A stretch of DNA of 64,000 nucleotides from Pseudomonas sp. DNDY-54 (GCF_019880365.1 NZ_CP082271.1:682001-746000), one strand, 5' to 3'. Counted from the stretch's first letter, positions 9,423-17,878 are shown. Program-made: numbers and translations. Notes: a model not told the origin generated them from the letters alone.

Positions 9423-10742
9423 ATGAGCAAAAAGGCCGTTTTTTCGCTGACAGCCCTTTCACTGGCATTGGGCAGCGCCCCGGTCTTTGCCCAATCGGAA
9501 ACAGCCGAGGGCTTCATCGAAGGCAGCACGCTATCGCTGATAAATCGCAACTTCTATTTCAATCGGGATTTTCGCGACGGTGAGAGTGCCGCCGGCAATG
9601 GCTACTCCGAGGAATGGGCCCACGGATTGATGGCCTTCTTCGAGTCCGGATATACCCAAGGCTCGGTAGGGATTGGCTTCGACGCTTTCGCCATGCTCGG
9701 CCTCAAGCTCGACTCCGGTTCGGGGCGCTCCGGTGTGGGCGGCAGCATCGACCTGCTTCCCCACGACAGCGCTGGCGATCCTGAGGATGACTTCACACGG
9801 GTGGGGGGCGCGGTGAAAGCACGCTTGCTGGACACCGAGATCAAGGCCGGCGATGTATTTCCCACTACACCTGTCGTGCACTTCGGCGACTCTCGGCTGC
9901 TGCCGGAGTCTTTCAAGGGTGTCACCGTTGTGAACAACTCGCTGGACGACCTCACCCTTCAGGGAGGCCGCTTGCACGCGATGAGCCAGCCCAACACCAG
10001 TAACATGAACGAAGACTTCGTCACCTTCTACGGCGGGGGCGTAGACGCGCCTTGGCTCGGCTACGCAGGCGGTGACTACAGCGTGAATGAAAATATCAGT
10101 CTTAGCCTGTACACCAGCCGCCTCAAAGATGCCTGGAACCAGCATTACTTCGGTGCGTCGGCCACCTATCCGCTCTCCGATATCGTCGCGCTGCTGGCCA
10201 GCTTCAACTATTACAAGGCAACCGACGAAGGCCGTGAGTTGCTGGGCGAGTTCAACAACAACATCTGGAGCTCCAGCCTGGGTGTCGCCTTCGGCGCGCA
10301 CACCGTCACGGCGTCGTATCAGCGAAACAACGGTAACAACGACTTTGACTACTTGCGCCAGGCGGACTCGATCTACCTGAACAACTCCATTCAGTACAGT
10401 GATTTCAACTCACCTAAAGAGCAGTCCTGGATGCTGCGCTACGACCTGAACATGGCGGAGTACGGCATACCCGGGCTTACTTTCATGACCCGCTACGCCC
10501 GCGGTTGGGGCGCCGATTACAGCAACGCGAACGAGGTGTACATGCGCCAAGACGATAACGGTGCGCCGCTGACGGGACAGAACCGCTGGGAACGCGACGT
10601 CGAAGCCCGCTACGTTGTACAGACTGGCTCTCTCAAGGATTTGTCTCTGCGGGTGCGCCAGGCTACCACGCGGGCGACTGCTTTCGAGTCCGACCTCGAT
10701 GAGGTCCGATTCATCGCCGAGTACCCTCTCTCGATCTTGTGA
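9423..10742 (+). CDS. OprD-family outer-membrane porin
   Basis: A 439-residue outer-membrane porin: signal peptide ending AQS (about residue 23), then the OprD N-terminal pattern GFIEGSTLSLINRNFYFNRD and alternating aromatic beta-strand sequence to a terminal strand. OprD-family porins admit basic amino acids and small organic acids; substrate cannot be told from sequence. It sits directly upstream of czcRS. In P. aeruginosa CzcR is known to repress oprD, linking zinc to carbapenem resistance; here an OprD homologue is physically inside the czc locus with a candidate regulator box before it, so co-regulation is likely but its sign is unknown. A terminator follows. Confidence 0.92.
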   Translation: MSKKAVFSLTALSLALGSAPVFAQSETAEGFIEGSTLSLINRNFYFNRDFRDGESAAGNGYSEEWAHGLMAFFESGYTQGSVGIGFDAFAMLGLKLDSGSGRSGVGGSIDLLPHDSAGDPEDDFTRVGGAVKARLLDTEIKAGDVFPTTPVVHFGDSRLLPESFKGVTVVNNSLDDLTLQGGRLHAMSQPNTSNMNEDFVTFYGGGVDAPWLGYAGGDYSVNENISLSLYTSRLKDAWNQHYFGASATYPLSDIVALLASFNYYKATDEGRELLGEFNNNIWSSSLGVAFGAHTVTASYQRNNGNNDFDYLRQADSIYLNNSIQYSDFNSPKEQSWMLRYDLNMAEYGIPGLTFMTRYARGWGADYSNANEVYMRQDDNGAPLTGQNRWERDVEARYVVQTGSLKDLSLRVRQATTRATAFESDLDEVRFIAEYPLSIL

Positions 10743-10803
10743 AACACCATGAGCAACACCACATCTTCTTTAGTTTTGCTCCCTTGGTTTGAAGATGTGT
10801 TTC

Positions 10804-10829
10804 AGGCGCCCATCAGGGCGCCTTTTTTC
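10804..10829 (+). terminator. Rho-independent terminator after the porin gene
   Basis: AGGCGCCC-ATCA-GGGCGCCT followed by TTTTTT. A weaker outer inverted repeat (CACATCTTC ... GAAGATGTG, about 10764-10798) precedes it. No gene lies between here and czcR at 11063; one ATTACA half-site is at 10876. Confidence 0.9.
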
Positions 10830-11062
10830 GTTTGGTGCACCCGCTCGCGCTGCGGGTCAACCAAATGACCGGTAGATTACAAATTCGCAAGATAGCCCTC
10901 ACAGGGCTTTTACCGCGTTAAAGTGCTTCCCGCTTCCCTGGGCAGATCTTTTCGCCTCTGCCTTTCACGCTAGAGCCAAGCCGCTTTCGTCTTGACCTAG
11001 TTACTACATGGATTTTTTTGGTTCCGCTTACCGCGCACCTCCTTGCCGAGTTACCTCAAAAC

Positions 11063-11737
11063 ATGCGCATCCTGGTTGTCGAAGACGAGATCAAAGCTGC
11101 GGAATACTTGCAGCAGGGTCTTATCGAATGTGGTTACTTGGTCGATTGCGTAAGTGATGGCCTCGATGGGTTTCACCTGGCACTGCAGAACGACTATGAC
11201 ATCGTGCTGCTAGATGTGAATCTGCCAACCATGGATGGGTGGGAGGTTCTCGAACTCATCAGGCGGCGTAAGCAGACACGCGTCATCATGCTGACTGCCA
11301 ATGGCCGCTTAGAGCAAAAAGTCCGCGGCTTGGAATCGGGCGCCGACGACTATCTGGTCAAGCCGTTCCAGTTCCCCGAGCTGCTTGCCCGTATCCGGAC
11401 ACTGTTGCGGCGAGGCGAGGCAGTCACACTTCCGAGCAACCTGCGTGTAGCCGACCTCGAACTGGACCCGGCCCGGCATAGGGCTTACCGGAGCGGTCAG
11501 CGTATCGACCTCACCAGCAAAGAATTTGCGTTATTGCATCTGCTCATGCGCCGGACTGGCGAAGTCCTCACGCGTACGGAAATAACTGCCATGGTGTGGG
11601 ACATCAATTTCGACTGCGATACCAATGTGGTGGATGTTGCGATTCGTCGCCTGCGGATGAAAGTGGACGAACCCTTCGGCGATCGCCTGATACACACCAT
11701 CCGGGGTGTGGGCTACGTGCTGGAGGCGCGGCCTTGA
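11063..11737 (+). CDS. czcR: CzcR, OmpR-family heavy-metal response regulator
   Basis: A 224-residue response regulator. The receiver domain has acidic pocket VVEDE, phospho-acceptor D51 (IVLLDVNLP), and K in LVKPF. The C-terminal OmpR winged helix ends with TIRGVGYVLEARP. The QFPELLARIRTLLRRG linker is typical of the CzcR/CopR/CusR heavy-metal subfamily. The frame runs upstream to an in-frame start at 11018, but the ATG at 11063 begins the conserved MRILVVED and gives normal length. It overlaps the kinase start by four bases, showing translational coupling. It probably activates czcI-czcCBA and may control the porin. CopR-like identity cannot be excluded on sequence alone; the czc neighbours decide the name. 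Confidence 0.92.
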   Translation: MRILVVEDEIKAAEYLQQGLIECGYLVDCVSDGLDGFHLALQNDYDIVLLDVNLPTMDGWEVLELIRRRKQTRVIMLTANGRLEQKVRGLESGADDYLVKPFQFPELLARIRTLLRRGEAVTLPSNLRVADLELDPARHRAYRSGQRIDLTSKEFALLHLLMRRTGEVLTRTEITAMVWDINFDCDTNVVDVAIRRLRMKVDEPFGDRLIHTIRGVGYVLEARP

Positions 11738-13107
11738 AGCCACTCAGCCTCGCATCGCGTCTCGCGCTTCAAATCACACTGACCGGCGCCGCTTTGGTCG
11801 CGCTGCTGATTGCACTGAGCTACTGGGTACTGGTGCGCCAACTGGAACTGCGCGCCCAGGAGGAAGTGACGGCCAAGCTCTCTCAGATCGATCATGGACT
11901 CCTCGAAGACACCAAAGCCCGTATGGGCCGCTCCTGGCAACACGCATTGAGCGATACCGTACTCGGCCATGACAACCTTTCGATTACGGTCATCGGCGAT
12001 ACAGCGAAATCACCCATTTTCAGTATCGGCCGATTCGCCAATGCGCCGCAGCAGCTGGATCTCGTGAGCAGGGACGGCGACTATCTTGGCTGGACAACGA
12101 AAGATGGCGTGCAGATGCTAACCGGGCGCAAGCAAATCCAAGTCCCGGGACTGGCTCCAATGACGCTTTTACTTTCGCAAGATCGCAGTGCCGATCAACG
12201 GCTGGTGGCTGCATTCCTGCGCTCGGCCTTAGTGACCGTGCCGATGCTACTGATATTGATCGGATTGGCTGGATGGCTAATCGCCCAAAATGGCTTGCGG
12301 CCGCTTCGCAAGTTCCGGGCCTTGGCGACTAAGGTATCTACACAGGATCTATCACCTCGAATCCGCACCGATCGGCTTCCGCAAGAGCTCCAGGCATTGG
12401 CGCACAGCCTCAACGTAATGCTTCATCGACTCGATGACGGCGTTCAGCAACTGTCACAATTCTCGGACGATGTGGCTCATGAGTTAAAAACTCCGCTGAA
12501 CAACCTGATAGGCAAGGCGCAGGTGACTTTGGTGCGTGAGCGAAGCAAGGAGCATTATCGGGAGGTGATCGAGTCGTCGGTTGAAGAACTCGAACGCATG
12601 GATCGAATCGTGTCAGACATGCTGTTTCTCGCCCAGGCCAGCCACGCCAGCCCAGCACTGAAGCTCGAACAATTATCTTTAGGAAGCGAGGCGAGGCGCG
12701 TATGTGAATACTTCGAAGTCCTTGCCGAAGAAGCGGGAGTCGCTACGACAGTAACGGGCGATGCCATGATTTTGGGAAATCGACTTATGGTCCAGCGGGC
12801 CATTTCCAACCTGCTATCCAACGCGCTGCGGCATTCAAATACTGGCAGTACGGTCGAACTTAAGATCCTTGAGGAGGACGTAGACATCGTCTCGCTGGCT
12901 GTCACCAATCATGGCGCGACTATCGAATCGGATCATCTCCCACATCTGTTCGACCGCTTTTACCGCGTTAACGGCATACAACCTCGCGGGGCAGGATTGG
13001 GGCTAGCGATTGTCCGCTCAGTGATGAACCTCCACAAAGGCCACGTGGCCGTCGCCAGCAAAGACGGTCGGACCACGTTTGAACTCACGTTTCCTCGGCA
13101 GGCCTGA
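11734..13107 (+). CDS. czcS: CzcS, heavy-metal sensor histidine kinase
   Basis: A 457-residue membrane kinase. TM1 is about residues 12-36, a periplasmic sensor part runs to about 165, TM2 is followed by a HAMP domain (GLRPLRKFRALATKV), then the phospho-His box DDVAHELKTPLNNL, N box NLLSNALRHS, and G box GAGLGLAIV. This is the heavy-metal sensor kinase architecture. The start is the TTG at 11734, overlapping the czcR stop (TTGA), because it is the first in-frame start giving a proper TM1. An upstream in-frame GTG/ATG would lie inside czcR. It should sense periplasmic Zn or Cd and phosphorylate CzcR. Confidence 0.9.
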   Translation: MKPLSLASRLALQITLTGAALVALLIALSYWVLVRQLELRAQEEVTAKLSQIDHGLLEDTKARMGRSWQHALSDTVLGHDNLSITVIGDTAKSPIFSIGRFANAPQQLDLVSRDGDYLGWTTKDGVQMLTGRKQIQVPGLAPMTLLLSQDRSADQRLVAAFLRSALVTVPMLLILIGLAGWLIAQNGLRPLRKFRALATKVSTQDLSPRIRTDRLPQELQALAHSLNVMLHRLDDGVQQLSQFSDDVAHELKTPLNNLIGKAQVTLVRERSKEHYREVIESSVEELERMDRIVSDMLFLAQASHASPALKLEQLSLGSEARRVCEYFEVLAEEAGVATTVTGDAMILGNRLMVQRAISNLLSNALRHSNTGSTVELKILEEDVDIVSLAVTNHGATIESDHLPHLFDRFYRVNGIQPRGAGLGLAIVRSVMNLHKGHVAVASKDGRTTFELTFPRQA

Positions 13108-13229
13108 CTCAAAGTGATACCGCACGGAGACAGCCATCACTACGAAGGGGCAAAAACCACAGGGACAAACAACCATTTCGAGGGCATGCGCGTTGGCCGG
13201 GTAACCAGGCCCGCAAGCCCCAACGCCGT

Positions 13230-13634
13230 TCATTTAATGCATGCGTCCTCGCTAATTCCGGCGAGAATGCCGCAAGCCTCAACTTCCCGCCCATCGTTGC
13301 AATTAGCCCGCAGTGAAACGAGTTGTCGTTCGAGTGATTGCAGAGCGGTTATCTGGGATCTGACTTGAGAAATGTGATCATCGAGTAAGGCATTGACGGC
13401 CGTACAAGGCTGGCGAGGGTCATCCTGGTAGCTTTGGAGTGCGTGAATCTCTGGAAGTGACAGATTCAAGATTCGGCAGCGCCGGATGAAAGCTAGCCGC
13501 TCGCCATGCTTCTCGGTGTAGACACGATAGCCGTTCGCCTGGCGATCAGGCGGTGGCAACAAGCCCTGCTGCTCATAGAAGCGGATCGTCTGTGTATCAA
13601 TCCCTATTAGCCTTGCTAACTGACCAATGCGCAT
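13230..13634 (-). CDS. cadR: CadR/PbrR-type MerR-family metal regulator
   Basis: A 134-residue MerR regulator. N-terminal winged helix MRIGQLARLIGIDTQTIRFYEQQGLLP, dimerisation helix, and metal-binding cysteines typical of the Cd/Pb group: one in RQPCTAVNALLDDH and two in NCNDGREVEAC near the C terminus. The His-rich tail of P. putida CadR is absent. I prefer the ATG at 13634 (MRIGQL) over 13649 because family members begin there. It is divergent from the CDF transporter at 13727 and the MerR operator at 13667-13685 lies between them, so it should activate that gene on Cd(II), Pb(II) or Zn(II) binding. Confidence 0.9.
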   Translation of the reverse strand: MRIGQLARLIGIDTQTIRFYEQQGLLPPPDRQANGYRVYTEKHGERLAFIRRCRILNLSLPEIHALQSYQDDPRQPCTAVNALLDDHISQVRSQITALQSLERQLVSLRANCNDGREVEACGILAGISEDACIK

Positions 13635-13662
13635 CGTGTGAATCCTCATCGGCTCTGCGTTA

Positions 13663-13693
13663 TTGACCTTATAGTAGCTATAAGGCTTTTAAT
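13663..13693 (+). promoter_or_regulatory. MerR-type promoter with operator in a 19-bp spacer
   Basis: -35 TTGACC (13663-13668) and -10 TTTAAT (13688-13693) are 19 bases apart, the long spacing characteristic of MerR-activated promoters. The spacer holds the inverted repeat CCTTATAG-TAG-CTATAAGG (13667-13685), very close to known CadR/ZntR operators. It drives the transporter at 13727. Confidence 0.9.
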
Positions 13694-13726
13694 GATCCCA
13701 TCTTCGATTTCAAGTGGAGCCGTATC

Positions 13727-14617
13727 ATGAGCAAGTCCGATGGTCCCTGCGGCTGCGATGCGACACCAGCCGCTGATGCCGATATGCAAAACCCTTCCGA
13801 TACGACGGGGCAATGGGTCAGTGTTTACGCCGTGCCCAAGATGGATTGTCCATCAGAAGAGCGAATGATCCGCTTGGCGCTGAATGGTTTGGACGGAGTT
13901 CGGAAGCTGACTTTTGATCTGTCGGACCGTCGGTTAGATGTCATGCATGACAGTGCCGTTGAGCCCATAACCAAAAAGCTGGCGACGTTAGGGCTAGGCG
14001 CCACTCTTCAGAAAACTGTCGCGGCAGACCCTGAGATGATCAAAGCCGCCGAGAATCCGGCGAACTCTACACAGGAATCCCGCTCCCTACGTTTACTGTT
14101 AGGCATCAACGCCTTCATGTTCGTGGTAGAGATGACTGCTGGCCTGATTGCCAGGTCCGCGGGTCTGATTGCCGATTCGCTCGACATGTTCGCTGACGCG
14201 GCAGTGTACGGCCTGGCCCTTTATGCGGTTGGGCGCAGCGTCAATCTGCAGGTGCGTGCTGCACACCTTGCTGGTGTGCTCCAGCTGATTTTGGCCCTCG
14301 GCGTGCTCGTAGAGGTGATCAGACGCTTTATATTCGGCAGCGAGCCCGAGTCGCTGATAATGATGGCCGTCGCGTTCCTGGCATTGCTCGCCAACACGGG
14401 TTGTTTGCTGCTGATTTCCAAACACCGGGAAGGTGGTGCTCACATGAAAGCGAGCTGGATATTCTCCGCCAATGATGTGGTCATCAACATGGGCGTCATA
14501 GTCGCCGGAGCGCTCGTCGCTTGGACTGGGTCCAACTACCCAGACCTGATTATCGGTACCGTCGTGGGATTCATCGTTCTCAACGGCGCTCGGCGTATTC
14601 TGGCGCTCAAGGGTTGA
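13727..14617 (+). CDS. CDF cation transporter with N-terminal HMA-like domain
   Basis: A 296-residue cation transporter. Residues 1-20 hold a Cys-rich lead (PCGCDATP). Residues about 30-90 look like a heavy-metal-associated ferredoxin-like domain with motif PKMDCPSEERMIRLAL (a single Cys in place of CxxC). The membrane part starts about 105, with DSLDMFADA (the D-x-x-x-D form of the TM2 metal site) and SANDVVINMG in TM5. The D/N substitutions at the usual His positions differ from CzcD and suggest a different metal preference, e.g. Cd or Pb, fitting the adjacent cadR and its operator. There is no long cytoplasmic C-terminal domain, so the protein is shorter than classic CDFs. Confidence 0.87.
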   Translation: MSKSDGPCGCDATPAADADMQNPSDTTGQWVSVYAVPKMDCPSEERMIRLALNGLDGVRKLTFDLSDRRLDVMHDSAVEPITKKLATLGLGATLQKTVAADPEMIKAAENPANSTQESRSLRLLLGINAFMFVVEMTAGLIARSAGLIADSLDMFADAAVYGLALYAVGRSVNLQVRAAHLAGVLQLILALGVLVEVIRRFIFGSEPESLIMMAVAFLALLANTGCLLLISKHREGGAHMKASWIFSANDVVINMGVIVAGALVAWTGSNYPDLIIGTVVGFIVLNGARRILALKG

Positions 14618-14672
14618 AGGAGCTCCCGTTACAGAAAAAGGGTGTCTTCATGCCTGTAAGCCATCCGGGTCT

Positions 14673-14703
14673 AGCGGCGTCAGCTAAAACTGGCGACGCC
14701 GCT
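14673..14703. terminator. Bidirectional hairpin between convergent genes
   Basis: Arms AGCGGCGTC and GACGCCGCT are perfect complements, between the CDF gene and the HAD gene stop. The T-tracts are weak. Confidence 0.5.
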
Positions 14704-15336
14704 TTAGCCGTTGGCGGATGGTGGGTATTGCAGAACGTGGGCTGCAAAGTCCATCAGCGAGACGAAGCCGCACTGATCGGCTTTTCCTTCACGCTGTAGG
14801 TGGTAGCCCCGCATGCCTTGCCCAATTGGACCAAGCATATCGGCTTGCAACGTGTCACCGATCATTGCGATAGCGGAGGCTTCGCAGCCAAGCTGTTCGA
14901 TCATCTGACGATAGATTGCGGGCTCAGGCTTTATTGTCCCAACCTCAAAGCTCCATCCGTAAACATCGAACGACGGCAGTAACAGTTTGGCCGGAATCGC
15001 ATATGGGGCTGCGAGATTGGAGCACAACGCGAGATTCAGGCCGGCGTCCTTTAGCTGATTTAGCGACTCCAACGCATCATCGAAAAGGCGAACGCTGGCC
15101 AGCTCGGTGAAAAGGTCGCTTTCAAGGCTAGCTAACTCAGAGTTGCTCAACTGCGCACCGAAATAATCGGCAGCTCCAGCCAAGCCCAGATTTCGAGTCA
15201 TCAGAGTCCGTGCGTCATCCGGCCTTGGTGTTTTGCCCTGAAGCCGCAGGTTCTGCATCAGTTGGCGGAAAGGATGGCGGCGCTCACCTATCTGGAGAAG
15301 CGTGCCAAACACATCGAAAACTACTGCTTGTATCAT
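14704..15336 (-). CDS. HAD-family hydrolase
   Basis: A 210-residue haloacid-dehalogenase-superfamily phosphatase. Motif I VVFDVFGTLLQ (nucleophile D8, acid/base D-to-V-F form typical of subfamily IA), motif II LALCSNLA, motif III Lys in GTIKPEPAIY, motif IV IAMIGDTLQADMLG. A helical cap lies between motifs I and II (about 20-85), as in subclass IA. Substrate is not predictable. It lies at the right edge of the metal island, on the minus strand and convergent with the CDF gene, and has no operon partner except the decayed gene upstream. Confidence 0.88.
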   Translation of the reverse strand: MIQAVVFDVFGTLLQIGERRHPFRQLMQNLRLQGKTPRPDDARTLMTRNLGLAGAADYFGAQLSNSELASLESDLFTELASVRLFDDALESLNQLKDAGLNLALCSNLAAPYAIPAKLLLPSFDVYGWSFEVGTIKPEPAIYRQMIEQLGCEASAIAMIGDTLQADMLGPIGQGMRGYHLQREGKADQCGFVSLMDFAAHVLQYPPSANG

Positions 15337-15393
15337 GCCGGTACCTCTACCGTTGGAGGCGAACCGCCCACCCGAAGAGCGATGCCGCCCCTC

Positions 15394-16203
15394 TCAGTTT
15401 TCTGAACTGGATTTCTTCAGAGGTGGCACGAAGAAGATGGGTCTTTGCGGGGGCGCTATCAGGATATCTGTCGACTTGATGCTTGTGCCTTTTCGACGCC
15501 TTGTTTTGCCGTTCTTGTCGACCGCCAGCAGATCACCGGTCGCGACAGCAATGTCGAGTGCCTGCTTTACGCGAAGCTCGTCAGCCATGGTGTAGTTGGT
15601 CAATCCGCTCATCAGGCCCAAAAAAGGTTGCCGTTCTACCTCGTAGACCTGTTTGGGCAAGAGCTCCGAAAGTTCTCCTCGGATGCGGTCATTGGTAGCA
15701 TCGTCGAAATAATGCTCATCCAACAGCAAATCGTGCTGACCTGTCACGGCGATATCCCGATTGGCGTCGTAGCTGAAAAAGCTGGAAGGCGACAGCATAT
15801 GGGAAAAGTTGTTGCCGTATTTCCAGTGGATCTTCTTCATCACATCGTTAGCGCGGTAGTTGTTCGCCAGATGGATAAACCAATAGGCCATCGGGTTGCT
15901 GCCGGCCGGACGAATGAAGAAGACGGTCATGTACTGGGCACCGCTTTCCTGCTTGATCCCCTCGGACAGATAGCGCTGGATCAGGTATTGCCAGCTCCGT
16001 GGCTGATGCGCCTTCAGCTGTTTAAGCATGTCCCATGGCACATGCTGATCCAAGCCGATATTTGCAATGGCTTTCCGGTTCGCTTGGCGGTCGGCTAGAT
16101 ACGTAACCAAAAAATCGACATTGAAGGTCAGCAGGACCTCGGCTTTGTTGAGATTCTGGAAAATCCATTTGATCTTAGGGAACGGCACATCGCCATACAT
16201 CAT
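15394..16203 (-). pseudogene. Three-Cys-motif partner protein (TcmP-like), 5'-truncated
   Basis: The open frame reads to 16248, but sequence with TcmP character begins only at YGDVPFPKIKWIFQNL; families normally have an N-terminal domain and FxDQYG before this point. The following KAEVLLTFNVDFLVTYL and C-terminal about 150 residues are intact. The first 15 codons of the open frame are antisense to a tyrosine-recombinase fragment, which shows that the 5' part was lost by a rearrangement joining the two at about 16203. TcmP proteins are encoded beside a three-Cys-motif protein and are found among mobile or defence genes; function is unknown. The family assignment rests on recognised motifs and should be taken as moderate. 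Confidence 0.62.
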
Positions 16204-16500
16204 GCCCAGCCCCGCAGCGAGGATTGCCTTTTTCCGAGCCGGCTGCATATCTCAGACCATCTATCCACTCGTCAATACGCTCGTATCGTCAAAGGTTGGG
16301 TGAAAGCCATTGGCCCTGATCCAGCCCTGTATGGCATTCACACAATAAGACGTACGAAGGCATCGCTGATCTATCGCAGGACGAAGAACCTGCGGGCAGT
16401 TCAACTGTTGCTCGGCCATACGAAGCTGGAGAGCACCGTTCGATATCTGGGGATTGAGGTCGATGATGCCCTAGAGATGGCGGAACAGACCGAGGTTTGA
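16204..16500 (+). pseudogene. Tyrosine recombinase, C-terminal fragment
   Basis: The frame encodes the last 98 residues of a small tyrosine recombinase. It contains HTIRRTKASLIYR (catalytic H and R), LLGHTKLESTVRYLG (second catalytic H, R and the nucleophile Y). It aligns base for base with 34094-34390, the 3' half of the complete copy at 33770, including the region after the stop. The 5' half, with the first catalytic Arg (CDLTKLRV), is missing, so this copy is dead. Homology stops at about 16204, exactly where the tcmP-like gene begins. Confidence 0.9.
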
Positions 16501-16508
16501 CCATGCAT

Positions 16509-16535
16509 AGCGACGGTCGAAGCCAGGCCGTCGCT
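16509..16535 (+). repeat. Hairpin shared by both recombinase copies (copy 1)
   Basis: AGCGACGGTC ... GGCCGTCGCT forms a 10-bp stem with one G-T pair just after the recombinase stop. The same hairpin follows the intact copy at 34399-34425. It may be a terminator without a T-run or part of the element's end. Confidence 0.6.
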
Positions 16536-16599
16536 AACCGGCCAAATGCTGCCCCACCGTACCAAGCGGATCTGTGCCTACTGCGTTCAGGGCGAATCT

Positions 16600-16793
16600 A
16601 TGACTACTACATCTGAAAGCTGGCGAGTTGTATGCCAAGACCCAGGGGATGGCAGCGGAGACGTCATCGTTGAGCTTCCATCAGAGCTACTTAAGCACTC
16701 AGACGGAGTTTGGGTGATGAGCTGTCAGTTGAGGCGGGAGAGGAAAACATTTGCTTGAAACTCCAGCAACGAGCTGATGGCGCCTCGTCATAG
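16600..16793 (+). pseudogene. AbrB/MazE-like antitoxin gene, frameshifted
   Basis: From ATG 16600 the frame reads MTTTSESWRVVCQDPGDG, then GDVIVELPSELLK, the start of a swapped-hairpin AbrB-type antitoxin family common in Pseudomonas. After about 16710 the +1 frame continues naturally as LGDELSVEAGEENICLKLQ and ends at TAG 16791-16793, while the original frame runs into unrelated sequence and stops at 16758. A single indel near GTTTGGG explains this. No toxin gene follows. The complete product would be about 64 residues. Confidence 0.65.
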
Positions 16794-17279
16794 CAATCCA
16801 AACAATGTCTGATTGTGGTTGACTGCTTTCGCTCCAAAACGGCGGCTAGCGGCCAGAAGCTGCCGATCCGCGCCATTACAGAGAGGTGGCTTTTCCCTCG
16901 ATTGCTTTGCCTGCTCAGCTATTGTCATGGGCCTAAAGGGAAAAGGATGGGGATAGATGACGATTATGGCTTCCGACCACTCTGCGGGGCGGATTCGTTC
17001 AATTGAGTGTTGCAGGCCGAGGCGTTCATCAATGAAACATGCGGTTGGGTAAAGGCCGCACATTGTCGGACCAAGACACCTAGAGCGTATCGCCCGTTAT
17101 GAACAGCAACGACGCAGGACCCGCGTCTGATGGACTGCTCGGCCGAGAAAATCCGCAATAAGCACCACGCAATGACGGCGCGAACCTTGCAATGGCATCT
17201 AACAAGCGCAACCGCACGCATGGCAAGGCGAGACGGTAGAGTATCTGCCGTTCAGCGAACTGCTCGGCTGACCCATGAA
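16794..17279. other. Intergenic stretch, one dispersed repeat copy
   Basis: About 490 bases without a supportable gene. A copy of the GGCCAGAAGC repeat (16850-16862, GCGGCCAGAAGCTGCC) is present, as at 28.4, 30.3 and 33.7 kb. A 91-codon minus-strand frame (16788-17063) has no recognisable features. Confidence 0.5.
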
Positions 17280-17312
17280 AACGCCCGGTCGATGGTGAGT
17301 CGACCGGGCGTT
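17280..17312 (-). terminator. Terminator of the cytochrome b561 gene
   Basis: Perfect 13-bp arms AACGCCCGGTCGA and TCGACCGGGCGTT around TGGTGAG, followed on the minus strand by TTTT, 15 bases past the b561 stop. Confidence 0.88.
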
Positions 17313-17326
17313 GTCGTGTTTGCGCG

Positions 17327-17878
17327 TCAGGCCTGGTGGCGCTGCGGCAGCATGCGCAACAGGGTGCCGTCGCGGCGCACGTATTGGTGGAACAAGGCCG
17401 CCGCCGCGTGCAGGCCGATCAGCCAGTAGCCGGCCACCGCCAGCGTTTCATGCAGCTCCTTGAACTCGCCGGCCAGCTCCTTGTTGGCGCCGATCAGCGC
17501 CGGCAGCTCAAGGCCGAAGAAGGGAATCGGCTTGTCCGCCGCGCTCAGGGTCAGCCAGCCGAGCAGCGGCAGGCCAATCATCAGTCCGTACAGCGCCAGA
17601 TGCATCAGCTTGGCCAGCGCGCGTTCCCAGCCGGCCCCGGCGACCGCCTCGGGCGCGGGATGCAGCCAGCGGGCAATCAGACGCAGCCAGACCAGCGCGA
17701 ACACCGTCAGCCCGAGCATGAAATGCCAGTGCTTGAGCAGTTCGCGCGGTTCACTGCCCTTGGCGAAATTGCCCTTGAGTTCGATGGTCGCGTAGACCGC
17801 TGCGATCAACAGCAGCATCAGCCAGTGCAGGGCAATGCTCAGGCGACCGTAGCGTGCCAGAGGGTTCGATGCAGTCAT
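17327..17878 (-). CDS. Cytochrome b561 (CybB-type)
   Basis: A 183-residue four-helix inner-membrane cytochrome b. Heme-ligand His positions are visible in SIALHWLMLLLI (helix 1), LLKHWHFMLGLTVF (helix 2) and WLIGLHAAAALFHQYV (helix 4), the CybB/YceJ pattern. Such proteins pass electrons between quinol and partners such as superoxide or periplasmic reductases. A GTG at 17887 is in frame, but the ATG at 17878 has GGAG eight bases upstream, so I chose it. It lies 112 bases beyond the sensor-kinase stop, on the same strand, and has its own direct-repeat box (17925-17941), suggesting separate transcription under the adjacent response regulator. Confidence 0.92.
   Translation of the reverse strand: MTASNPLARYGRLSIALHWLMLLLIAAVYATIELKGNFAKGSEPRELLKHWHFMLGLTVFALVWLRLIARWLHPAPEAVAGAGWERALAKLMHLALYGLMIGLPLLGWLTLSAADKPIPFFGLELPALIGANKELAGEFKELHETLAVAGYWLIGLHAAAALFHQYVRRDGTLLRMLPQRHQA

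Noticed and set aside
9531..10301. 256-codon frame antisense to the porin
   Set aside because: A shadow of the high-GC porin gene; codon pattern follows the plus-strand gene.
16509..16535. Integron attC site after the recombinase fragment
   Set aside because: The hairpin lacks the RYYYAAC/GTTRRRY core sites, and the enzyme is not an integron integrase.
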